Source: an uncultured Aquimonas sp. (GTDB taxonomy: Bacteria > Pseudomonadota > Gammaproteobacteria > Xanthomonadales > Xanthomonadaceae). Taken from it: DNA of 32,324 bases. The stretch lies in contig NZ_CALART010000062.1 in NCBI RefSeq assembly GCF_937888285.1, positions 1-32,324 on the forward strand, in the 5' to 3' direction. Under the pieces are notes generated by a model. It made no database searches, was not told the DNA's origin, and saw only the letters and a program-made list of their open reading frames with translations. This document shows positions 1 through 6,764 of this stretch, piece by piece; position 1 is the first letter of the stretch; each line of letters begins with the position of its first letter. The translations under genes and the position numbers were made by a program.

Positions 1-2
1 AC

Positions 3-295
3 TACACGTTCAGCGAAACCGACCTCTCCATCATCCGGCAGCGGCGCGGCCCGGCTACCGGGCTAGCGGCCTCAATCTGGTAACGGCTGCCGTCGTGTTG
101 TGGAACACGGTCTATCTGGAACGGGCTGCGCACGCGCTGCGTGGCAACGGCCATGCCGTTGATGACGCGCTGTTGCAGTACCTGTCGCCGCTCGGTTGGG
201 AGCACATCAACCTCACCGGCGATTACCTCTGGCGCAGCAGCGCCAAGATCGGCGCGGGCAAGTTCAGGCCGCTACGACCGCTGCAACCGGCTTAG
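3..295 (+). pseudogene. tnpA: Tn3-family transposase remnant, N- and C-terminal pieces fused
   Basis: Two parts of a Tn3-family DDE transposase are joined with most of the protein missing. Positions 3 to about 50 (frame 3) read YTFSETDLSIIRQRRG, which matches the start of the N-terminal DNA-binding region of these transposases. From about 53 to the stop at 295 (frame 2) the reading is the C-terminal end, with the typical YRASGLNLV, LWNTVYLERA, LSPLGWEHINLTGDYLW and GKFRPLR blocks. The pieces are in different frames and meet near 45-52, so roughly 900 codons were lost and no active protein can be made. The family is clear; the exact junction is inferred by eye. The left part may continue outside the window. 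Confidence 0.85.
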
Positions 296-329
296 CGTGC
301 TTTATTTTCCGTTTTCTGAGGCGACCCCT

Positions 330-548
330 GTGCTGGCACTGATGGACTGGGACACCGGCCTGCCCCTGTACCGCCACCCGCGCTGGCAGCCGCCGGAACT
401 GCGCATACGCGCCAGTGATGACGATGACCGTCCCTGGGCCGTCGTACTGCACGAGCAGCCCGTGGCGACCTTCGACGACATCGGCAAGGCCGGCGCGTAC
501 CTCGCGTTCATGCGGGGAGCGAGCGTCGAGCCGCGCGTGTTCCGCTGA
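330..548 (+). CDS. hypothetical small protein (72 aa)
   Basis: A short open frame follows the transposase remnant. The GTG at 330 is chosen because GAGG at 318-321 sits at a normal distance; the ATG at 342 is the alternative. The protein is soluble-looking, with no membrane segment, and has a charged middle (ASDDDDRPW) followed by a helix-like FDDIGKAGAYLAFMRG segment. It matches no family I can name. It ends 70 bp before a strong terminator, which supports it being a real transcribed gene. The product could be one of the small, poorly described proteins common in ICE cargo; that is inference. Confidence 0.5.
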   Translation: MLALMDWDTGLPLYRHPRWQPPELRIRASDDDDRPWAVVLHEQPVATFDDIGKAGAYLAFMRGASVEPRVFR

Positions 549-618
549 GCCGTTCGGTCGACCGTTCGAGACTGTCCAGACAGCGCGATCCAGATCCACT
601 CCCGGCCGTCACCCTCCA

Positions 619-646
619 CGCCCCCGGTCCAGCACCGGGGGCGTTT
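619..646. terminator. rho-independent (bidirectional) terminator
   Basis: CGCCCCCGGT at 619-628 pairs perfectly with ACCGGGGGCG at 634-643, with a 5-base loop, and is followed by TTT. It lies between the plus-strand gene ending at 548 and the minus-strand gene ending at 681, so it probably serves both. Confidence 0.8.
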
Positions 647-680
647 CTGCTTCCGAGACTGCGAACCGGGCGACGGGCGC

Positions 681-893
681 TCAGCGTCCGGTCAGCGACT
701 GCACCTCACGCTCGATCAGCCAGTGCAGAAAGCGGGTGTCCTCGGAGTGGCCCCAGTAGTGGGCCTTGCAGCGGCGGACGTAGGCCTGCAGGTCCGCGAC
801 GCTGCGGATGGACCCCGGCTCGATGGCGGTGATGCGGGCCAGCCGCGCCCGCTCGGGTCGGGTCAGTCGAAGCTGGTTTTCGGTGCGCAGCAT
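681..893 (-). CDS. hypothetical small protein (70 aa)
   Basis: The start ATG at 893 gives a compact protein (MLRTENQLRL...REVQSLTGR) with predicted helices and an aromatic/histidine-rich patch (CKAHYWGHSEDTRFLHWLIE). Longer in-frame starts exist upstream, but that extension is low-complexity and rich in Cys/Arg, as expected of non-coding GC-rich DNA. A weak AAGG lies about 8 bases upstream of the chosen start. I do not recognise the family. It is convergent with the 330-548 gene and divergent from the radC cluster, with a long spacer between. Confidence 0.5.
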   Translation of the reverse strand: MLRTENQLRLTRPERARLARITAIEPGSIRSVADLQAYVRRCKAHYWGHSEDTRFLHWLIEREVQSLTGR

Positions 894-1266
894 GTCGGGT
901 CGGCCTTGTCGGGAAGGCGCGCATCTTCGCGTGCCTGCGCAGGTCTGTGCACATCCGCTGCGGCCCGCGACGAAGAAATTTCTGCAGTGACAGCCGAGTG
1001 CCTCTGCGGTGTCACTTTTGCGGTCTGCCTGCCAGGACATCCGAGCAGGCCGTGGTGTGGCCACCACGGCGCGAACACGCGTGTACGGTCAGGCGAACCG
1101 TGCCACCTCCTCGCGCCCCGATGACCGACCAAGGCCCGCACCCTGGCGCCTGTTGCGCGGGCAAGCGCGGCAAAGGCGCGGTCGCTGGCACCACCCCGGT
1201 TGAATCCACGGCGCCGATGGCGCAGACTTGCCGGGCTCACACCCACTCCCAACAGGAGTGTTCCCG
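894..1266. other. intergenic region upstream of the radC leader
   Basis: About 370 bases between divergent transcription units. Long open frames here are out-of-phase GC-rich artefacts. The only clear structure is at the right end: CACTCC at 1244-1249 pairs with GGAGTG at 1255-1260. This hairpin would hide the AGGAG (1254-1258) in front of the short ORF at 1267. Promoters for both directions should lie here but none is convincing by eye. Confidence 0.5.
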
Positions 1267-1446
1267 ATGCCGACCAAACCGGCGGCAGCGGCGTCGCAGT
1301 CGTTACCTGCCTCGGATGATCATCTGAGCCACCGTGCCGGCCACGTTCCGTCGTGTGCCTGCACATCCTTCCCTTGCGGGGACACCAGTCCCCACCGGGA
1401 ACGGCGTTCCCGTCTTCCTTTTCGCCACGAGAGGAGAACGCCATGA
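1267..1446 (+). CDS. possible leader peptide coupled to radC (59 codons)
   Basis: An ORF starts at ATG 1267 with AGGAG nine bases upstream. It runs without a stop through the two leader hairpins. Its TGA (1444-1446) overlaps the radC ATG (1443) as ATGA, the arrangement typical of translational coupling. Its ribosome binding site is inside a small hairpin (1244-1260). The peptide is Arg/Pro/Ser-rich with no domain, so the coding claim rests only on this geometry. It could equally be a chance frame through a structured 5' leader. Confidence 0.3.
   Translation: MPTKPAAAASQSLPASDDHLSHRAGHVPSCACTSFPCGDTSPHRERRSRLPFRHERRTP
1378..1421 (+). promoter_or_regulatory. tandem-hairpin 5' leader of radC (radC-RNA-motif-like)
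   Basis: There are two adjacent perfect hairpins. GGGGAC (1378-1383) pairs with GTCCCC (1388-1393), and CGGGAACG (1396-1403) pairs with CGTTCCCG (1405-1412). A pyrimidine run (TCTTCCTTTT) follows, then GAGGAG at 1431 in front of the radC start. A conserved RNA called the radC motif has been described upstream of radC and other mobile-element genes in Proteobacteria. Position and layout fit, but I matched it from memory, not against a covariance model. A similar pair precedes the gene at 31837. Confidence 0.5.
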
Positions 1447-2075
1447 ACTTCCACCCTTTCCTGGGTCCTCAAAATCTGCCGGACCTGCCCGATGCCGCCC
1501 ATGCGTCTCGGGAGGACCTGGTGGCAGAGATGCTGGGCCTGCAGGCTCACCCATTGCCAGGCCCGATGCCGGCTGCGCTGCGCGTCAGCGACCGGGAGAC
1601 GCCCCGCGAGGACCCGGACACGCAGCAGCTCCTGACGCGCCGACTCGGTGTCGCCCGCGAGCTGCTGATGCGCGAGCTGCGTGACCGGATGGCGCAGGGG
1701 CCCGTGATGTCGTCGCCCCAGGTCCTGCGGGACTGGCTGCGACTGCGCTGCGCAGGCCTGCAGCACGAGGTCTTCCTCGCGCTGTACCTGGATGCCAACC
1801 ACCGGCTGATCGCCCACGAGGAGGTGTTCCGGGGCACGCTGACCCAGACCTCGGTGTATCCGCGGGAACTGGTCAAGAGTGCCCTGGCCCGCAACGCCGC
1901 CGCGATCGCGGTGGCCCACAACCACCCGAGCGGCCAGGCCGAGCCGAGCCGCGCGGACGAGTTCCTGACGCAGACGCTGAAGTCGGCGCTGGCGCTGGTG
2001 GACATCCGCCTGATCGACCACTTCGTCGTCGCCGGCGACCAGTGCGTCAGCTTCGCGGAGCGCGGACTGCTCTGA
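1443..2075 (+). CDS. radC: RadC/JAB-domain protein of ICE type
   Basis: A 210-residue protein whose C-terminal half is a RadC (JAB1/MPN-like) metal-binding domain. Visible motif: HEEVFRGT (Glu near 126-127), then HNHPSGQAEPSRAD at 159-172, which gives the two His, Ser-Gly and Asp of the JAMM signature, ending with LIDHFVVAG. Residues 1-90 are a family-specific extension; mobile-element RadC copies are often shorter (about 160 residues). ATG 1443 is chosen for its strong GAGGAG. Despite the name, this family is not established in DNA repair. It is common in ICEs and plasmids, with no proven role. It leads a run of small same-strand genes. Confidence 0.92.
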   Translation: MNFHPFLGPQNLPDLPDAAHASREDLVAEMLGLQAHPLPGPMPAALRVSDRETPREDPDTQQLLTRRLGVARELLMRELRDRMAQGPVMSSPQVLRDWLRLRCAGLQHEVFLALYLDANHRLIAHEEVFRGTLTQTSVYPRELVKSALARNAAAIAVAHNHPSGQAEPSRADEFLTQTLKSALALVDIRLIDHFVVAGDQCVSFAERGLL

Positions 2076-2117
2076 CGCCATGTGCGGCAGTCACGCTCTG
2101 CACGACCCAGCTGCGAG

Positions 2118-2143
2118 AAGGGCACCGCCTCGGCGGTGCCCTT
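2118..2143 (+). terminator. 12-bp perfect hairpin after radC
   Basis: AAGGGCACCGCC (2118-2129) and GGCGGTGCCCTT (2132-2143) are perfect inverted repeats with a 2-base spacer, 43 bases after the radC stop and 30 bases before the next start. There is no T-run. It may be an attenuator or terminator, or a structured leader of the next gene like the others in this window. Confidence 0.55.
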
Positions 2144-2174
2144 CCCGCCGATCCCACCCCAACCAAGGATGCTC

Positions 2175-2492
2175 ATGTCGGAGAGAAGACCCCCGACCTG
2201 CCCCTGCTGTGCCGGCCACGGCGTGCCCCTGGGCGCGCTCGGTCGCCTGCACTGGTTTCGCTGCCGCGACTGCGGCATGACGTTCGCCCGCGCCCGACGT
2301 TCGAAGCGCACGCCCCGTGCGCCCTCGACCAGAAAGCCAGCGGCTGAATCCCCCACATCTCCCAGTTCATCCCGAGGAGGAAGCCACGATGCATACCCTG
2401 CCCGCCACCGGCCTGCGACAGCAGGCCGAGATGCTGGCCAGCCTGTCCCTGAAGCATCTGAGTTCGGCAACGCGCAACAAGCTCGCCGTTGA
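2175..2492 (+). CDS. small zinc-ribbon protein, probably with an abnormal C-terminal extension
   Basis: The start is ATG 2175 with AGGA six bases upstream. The first ~35 residues hold CPCC (positions 9-12) and CRDC about 20 residues later, a four-cysteine zinc ribbon, followed by a basic Arg/Lys tail. Such ICE proteins usually end soon after the basic tail. Here the frame stays open to 2492 and overlaps the next gene by 104 bases. The extra part is low-complexity (SPTSPSSSRGG...), so the natural stop was probably lost by a small indel near 2330-2350. The function is unknown; nucleic-acid binding is a guess from the zinc ribbon. Confidence 0.5.
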   Translation: MSERRPPTCPCCAGHGVPLGALGRLHWFRCRDCGMTFARARRSKRTPRAPSTRKPAAESPTSPSSSRGGSHDAYPARHRPATAGRDAGQPVPEASEFGNAQQARR

Positions 2493-2697
2493 CGATCTGT
2501 CCGTGAACGCCTACCCGACCGACTGCGGCGGGTTCGTCTATGTCGGGGCACCGAAGTACCGCGTGCCGTCGGAGCCCGATCTGGCCATGCTGTTCGAGGT
2601 GGCCGAGTCCGCCGGTGTGGCCTGGCTGATGTTCGACCGCGAGGCGGCGATCATCGACGGGCTGCCCGTGTTCGACACGGCGGAGCCCGGACCATGA
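2389..2697 (+). CDS. conserved ICE hypothetical protein (102 aa, possibly DUF5983)
   Basis: ATG 2389 has a very strong GAGGAGG at 2374-2380. The protein contains DLSVNAYPTDCGGFVYVG and a short beta/alpha C-terminal part (EPDLAMLFEVAESAGVAWLMFD). It resembles small proteins of mobile elements that I associate with DUF5983, but I am not sure of that number. There is no signal peptide or membrane segment. Its stop overlaps the start of the next gene as ATGA (2694-2697), so the two are translationally coupled. The role is unknown. Confidence 0.75.
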   Translation: MHTLPATGLRQQAEMLASLSLKHLSSATRNKLAVDDLSVNAYPTDCGGFVYVGAPKYRVPSEPDLAMLFEVAESAGVAWLMFDREAAIIDGLPVFDTAEPGP

Positions 2698-3005
2698 GCC
2701 AGCACCTTGCGACGGCGACGCTCGACGGACGCCCCGTCGAGATCGTCGCCGGCTTCGATCGACGCCTGGGGGACTACTTTCTCCAGGTCCTCGACGAGCG
2801 CAACGACATGCTCTACACCAGCCTGCAGGAGCCCCTGCTGGACTGGACGGACATCGCGACCTTGCGCGCCAAGGTCGCAGAACTCGGCCTTCGGCTGCCT
2901 GCGCAGTTGGTCGACGAGGTCGAGGGCGATGGCCGTCGACGCGCAGGCAATCGCATCGTCCGCCACCTGGCCGACGGGCCGCCGGTCACGCTGCTGGCCG
3001 GCTGA
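2694..3005 (+). CDS. conserved ICE hypothetical protein (103 aa)
   Basis: Starts at ATG 2694, overlapping the previous stop by 4 bases. The protein begins with a beta-rich part (ATLDGRPVEIVAGFDRRLGDYFLQVLDE) and continues with helices (WTDIATLRAKVAELGLRLPAQLVDEVEGD). It is acidic and soluble, with no known catalytic motif. It is co-expressed with the preceding 102-residue protein, which suggests a shared function. I do not recognise the family. It closes the small plus-strand operon that begins at radC; a GC-rich imperfect hairpin followed by TTT near 3050-3070 may end transcription. Confidence 0.7.
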   Translation: MSQHLATATLDGRPVEIVAGFDRRLGDYFLQVLDERNDMLYTSLQEPLLDWTDIATLRAKVAELGLRLPAQLVDEVEGDGRRRAGNRIVRHLADGPPVTLLAG

Positions 3006-3089
3006 CCCTGCCCACAGATCGACCCCGGCGCCGCGCGCCCATTCCGACAGGGATGGGGCCGGCGCCCTTTCACTTTCTGCCAGATCAAA

Positions 3090-3911
3090 TCACGACTGCA
3101 CCGCTCGTTCGCGTTGACGCTGCCGGAGGCGCTTCACGTACGGCGCATCAACCGCCTCGTCCGGACCCAGGCCCAGAGCGCAGCTCAGCAAGCTGGCGAC
3201 GCAGCGATCACTGAGTTCGAAGGAATGCGGCAGGAACCCGAAGTTCCGACTGCTCTGCTCGTCGATAGCGACGAAGAACGCCCTGAACGTGTCCGCCAGG
3301 CTCGCACGCGGCCCTTCGGTACCGGCCGCCGTGAGCGCATCGTGCGGATAGGGGGCCGCTCGAGCAGCATCATCTGCAATGGCCTGAGCCACCGCGCTCA
3401 ACGGCGGCCAGTACTTGAGATCGAATTGTCCTGTCAGGGCTTCGAGTCTCGCCTTCACCCACTGTTCGTAGCTGTAGTTCCGTGCGGCCGCAGCATGAAT
3501 CGTGTCCACCGGGTGGTAGAGCGTGTCACAAGAGAACCCGGAATGGTTCTTCAACTCGGTGCGCTCGTCCAGCAGCTCGGCCAGGTGAGCCGCAACCCTT
3601 TCGATCTCCTGGTTGACCTCGACCAGCCTGGCCCTTCCTCTGCGAGCCTCCTGATTCGACTCAGGACTCCAGAACGCCGCCGTGCTTTGCACCAGATCGA
3701 AGAAGACCTTCAGGGCCTGCGGATGCTGGTCGAGCTTGCCATGGATCTCGGCATAGGCGTCCTCCAGCTCGAGGCCTCGTTCAAGCAGTCGGTCGATCAC
3801 CCTGACTTCACTGGGCAGGATCGACTTCTCAGTCTTGTCGGCACGGTCGGCCTTCAACAGCTGCTCGCAGGCGTGGCGGGCCTGCTTGGGTGTGAACGGA
3901 TGCGTCGTCAT
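3090..3911 (-). CDS. hypothetical coiled-coil protein (273 aa)
   Basis: The start ATG at 3911 is chosen over upstream in-frame codons because AGGA lies six bases before it. The first ~120 residues are mostly helical. A heptad-like coiled coil covers roughly 90-130 (RLVEVNQEIERVAAHLAELLDERTEL split over several heptads). The C-terminal half is a separate helical domain ending in a very basic tail (KRLRQRQRER). There is no ATPase or nuclease motif. It is the last gene of the minus-strand cluster, 147 bases after the SbcC-like gene, and a 12-bp inverted repeat lies between them. I do not recognise it. Confidence 0.7.
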   Translation of the reverse strand: MTTHPFTPKQARHACEQLLKADRADKTEKSILPSEVRVIDRLLERGLELEDAYAEIHGKLDQHPQALKVFFDLVQSTAAFWSPESNQEARRGRARLVEVNQEIERVAAHLAELLDERTELKNHSGFSCDTLYHPVDTIHAAAARNYSYEQWVKARLEALTGQFDLKYWPPLSAVAQAIADDAARAAPYPHDALTAAGTEGPRASLADTFRAFFVAIDEQSSRNFGFLPHSFELSDRCVASLLSCALGLGPDEAVDAPYVKRLRQRQRERAVQS

Positions 3912-3963
3912 CGTGAATCCTCGTTCGGTGTCCGAAAGAGTACTCGTGGCGCCGCGATCCGTC

Positions 3964-4003
3964 GGTACCTGAAGCCGTGAGTCGCGCTGGCGCTTCAGGT
4001 ACC
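3964..4003. repeat. 12-bp perfect inverted repeat
   Basis: GGTACCTGAAGC (3964-3975) and GCTTCAGGTACC (3992-4003) are perfect inverted copies separated by 16 bases, in the gap between two minus-strand genes. There is no T-run. It could be an RNA hairpin, or a binding site for a dimeric regulator of the gene starting at 3911. Confidence 0.7.
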
Positions 4004-4058
4004 CGGCCGTGTTCACCAGAGATGCCGCAACCGCGCCATTCCCCCCGCGTACGCTGCT

Positions 4059-5405
4059 CTACTCGACCGACGAGGTTGAGTGCAACGCCGCCATCGCGTC
4101 CAGATCGATCACCGCATCCGCCATTGCTGTCAGCTCAGGCGTCTGCGACACGAAGAATTCCCGCGCGTAGCGGCCCAATTCCAGCACCCGCCGCTTCATC
4201 GCCATGAACATGCGCTTGCGCTCCGGGTCCAGCGGTCCGTCGGTCTCGTCGGAGAACAGGGTGTCGTAGCGCCGGCCGGTGTTCTGCGCCAGGTACAGCG
4301 CCACGGCCCTCACCAGGCACTCGTTGATCCAGACCCTTTCGCCGCCGCTCATCGCCGTGACACTCTTGTCCTCGCCCGAATCTGCGTCGTAGACGCGGAT
4401 ATCGAAGCCCTCGCGCTGCTCGCCCTTGGCCGTCTCCTGCAGGGTCTCGATGGCCACCGTGAAGCGCGGGCCATAGCAGGCCAGCAGCAGGTCGTTCACC
4501 AGGCCGGACAAGGTCGGCCCCGCATCGTCGATGGCCAGCGCGATCAGGCCATCGTTGCCCATGCAGCGGGCGAACAGCAGCCAGTTGGCGAGTTCCTGCT
4601 CCACCCGTGCCGTGCGGGCCGCGGCTGCGTCGCGCCTCCGGCCATGCTCCTCCATCTGGGCCGACAGGGCGGCAAGCGCCTGCGCATCGCGGACAGCGGC
4701 CAGATGCGAGCGCTCCGCCTCGTCCAGGACACCCTGCCAGCGCTCCACCTGGGCTCGGGCCTTTGCGAGCAGCGCGGCGTCCAGCGGCGACGGCAGCGCG
4801 TCGATCGCCGTCTGGAGTCGCTGGATGGCCGCCTGGGTCTGAGCTTCCAGCAGCGAGAGACGCTCGGCAACGCGCATCCGGCTGGCGATGATCTGCTTAC
4901 GCTCGGCCGCTTCGGAGTCGGTGTCGATCGCGATGTCCGCCCCGGCCGACGGGTCTGGAGCGGGAGGAAGAGCGGCGAGTTCGCCCTCCGCTTCGACAAG
5001 ACCCGCGCGCGCATGGCGCATCTCCGCCCCGCGCGCAGCCAAGGCGGCATAGGCCGTCTGACGGGCCAGGGCTCGCCTCGACTGGCACTCGGCCCGGCTC
5101 AGGCTCTGCGGTGCGCCGACGTTGAGGCTTGCCGCCTCTTGCAGGGCTTGCAGTTCAAGCCGAAGACTGTCCCGCTCCGCAGCGAGTTGACGGATGCGCT
5201 GCTGGGCGCTCGGCGCTAGCGCGGCCGCTTCGCGTGCGTCCGACAGCAGGGTGCATTGACCCTGCATGGGCATGCCGCTGCACGGCACGCGGTTGCTCAG
5301 GGCCAGGCGGCGGCTCAGGTCTTCCGCCTGGAGCGCGGCCTGGCCCGCCTCGCGCTCGAGCGATGCCAGCTGCTGCCCGATCCCTGCGACTGCATCGCGA
5401 CGACG
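4059..5405 (-). pseudogene. SbcC/Rad50-like ATPase, C-terminal piece of a split gene
   Basis: This is the last ~450 codons of an SMC/Rad50-type ATPase. It contains the hook region (PCSGMPMQGQC near 5280), a long coiled coil, then FARCMGNDGLIALAIDDAG, the MSGGER signature and a Walker B region (TLFSDETDGPLD), followed by FFVSQTPELTAMADAVIDLD. The N-terminal Walker A part is absent. Homology to the intact copy at 11223-13673 stops abruptly near 5405. The missing start is probably the fragment at 18597-18773. A frame from GTG 5288 exists, but without Walker A it cannot be a working ATPase. About 320 central codons are missing from both pieces. Confidence 0.85.
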
Positions 5406-5411
5406 CGCACC

Positions 5412-5566
5412 TGTGCACTCGCCGCGGCGATTTCGAGATCGTGACCACGGGTCCCAAGTGGTACGACACGCGTGCGAGGCATGGCGGAGGCGGCGCCATC
5501 GACTTGGCGATTCACCTCCTGGATGTGACCTTCGTGGAAGCCGTCAAGCTTCTGAATCGCAAGGGC
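5412..5566 (+). pseudogene. fragment of a DUF3991/Toprim primase-like gene
   Basis: A plus-strand stretch reads RGDFEIVTTGPKWYDTRAR, then GGGGAIDLAIHLLDVTFVEAVKLL. This is the N-terminal DNA-binding block (CHC2-like) that precedes the Toprim domain in DUF3991 mobilisation/primase-like proteins. It has no start of its own and loses similarity just before the ginA ATG at 5574, so it is a ~50-codon leftover. It lies exactly between the broken SbcC-like gene and ginA, and no other part of such a gene is in the window. It marks a rearrangement point at this end of the insertion. Confidence 0.7.
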
Positions 5567-5573
5567 GCGCCCC

Positions 5574-6764
5574 ATGGTGCAGATCATCCGCAAGGCCTCG
5601 CTGCCGACCCCCGATGAGGTGACCGAGCGAACGCGCACCGCTGCCGAGCGGGCGACCGATGTCGCCGTGCGCGAACCTCGCCCCGCCGGATTTCCGCTTC
5701 TGTTCACTAGGCACTGGCAGTTGATCGAACCGGCAGTCGCCTTCCTGCATGAACACTCGGTCCAACGCGCCCATACCGACGACACTCTGAGGACCTACGC
5801 CGAGATCCTCTACGACTGGTTCGAGACGCTAGAGCAGAACGACATCCCGTGGGAGAGCGCCAACGCCGTCGACCTCGTGGCCTATCGGAACCGCATGATG
5901 GCGCAGCCGAGCCCCCACACCGGCCGCCCGTACCGGACGACGACCATCAATCATCGCGTTCGTGGCGTACTCCGGTTCTACGAGTGGGCAGTTCGGACGC
6001 AATGGTTAAACGCCTCGCCGCTGGCGGACAAGACGCGCGACTTCCGGCTCGCACGGCATCACCGGCCTACGCGGGCCAGTCACGCTCCGACCCATGAACG
6101 CAGCCTCTTCGTCCTTCGGCAGTACGAGGAGCTGCCGCGGCCGTTGATCTCCGAGCAGGCGCGCGAACTCCTCGCGGAGCTCGCACCGCCCTACGACCTG
6201 ATGGCCCGCTGGCAGCTGTATACGGGCCTACGCATCAGCGAACTGCTGCGCCTCGGCGTCAGCGACATAGGCCACCGCCCTGCGTCAGCCACGCTGCATC
6301 ACGCGATCGAGGTCGTTCGCAAGGGCCGCAAGGCCGGCCACGTGATCGCGCCGGCCAGCCTGCTCGACGAGACCGACGGCTACGTCAGCGGCCATCGCTT
6401 CGCCTGGCTGGCACGCGCCCGACGCAAGGGGCGGATCGCCGAGCACAATGCCCTGTTCGTCAACGCCCGCGGTGCACCCGCGGGCAAGAACGCCTATCAA
6501 CGAGCCGTGAGCCAGGCGGGTGTGGCCTGCGGATTCAAGGCCACCACGCACCTGCTGCGAGCCACCTTCGCTTGCATGCTGCTCGCGAGACTCGAACACC
6601 TGGCCGGCCGAGGTGCCAAGATCAACCCGTTGATCGTGGTGAAGGTGCTGCTCGGCCACGAGCACATCGAGACGACCGACCGCTACCTTCGCGCCGTCGC
6701 TGTCGATCCGTGCGTCCTCAAGGACGTGCTTGAGACGCTGCTGTCAGAGGAAGGGCCGTCATGA
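5574..6764 (+). CDS. ginA: GInt tyrosine recombinase GinA
   Basis: A 396-residue tyrosine recombinase. The N-terminal SAM-like core-binding domain covers about 50-145. The catalytic domain has Arg220 in TGLRISELLRL, Lys250/253 (KGRK), His326 and Arg329 in THLLRATFA, His362 in LLGHEH and the nucleophile Tyr371 in TTDRYLRA. All catalytic residues are present, so it should be active in strand exchange. It is the first gene of an operon; its stop overlaps ginB as ATGA. The ATG lies directly after a foreign primase fragment with only a weak AAGG upstream, so its original promoter may be lost. RIT trios and Tn554 are related systems, but the four-gene layout and sizes fit GInts best. Confidence 0.85.
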   Translation: MVQIIRKASLPTPDEVTERTRTAAERATDVAVREPRPAGFPLLFTRHWQLIEPAVAFLHEHSVQRAHTDDTLRTYAEILYDWFETLEQNDIPWESANAVDLVAYRNRMMAQPSPHTGRPYRTTTINHRVRGVLRFYEWAVRTQWLNASPLADKTRDFRLARHHRPTRASHAPTHERSLFVLRQYEELPRPLISEQARELLAELAPPYDLMARWQLYTGLRISELLRLGVSDIGHRPASATLHHAIEVVRKGRKAGHVIAPASLLDETDGYVSGHRFAWLARARRKGRIAEHNALFVNARGAPAGKNAYQRAVSQAGVACGFKATTHLLRATFACMLLARLEHLAGRGAKINPLIVVKVLLGHEHIETTDRYLRAVAVDPCVLKDVLETLLSEEGPS

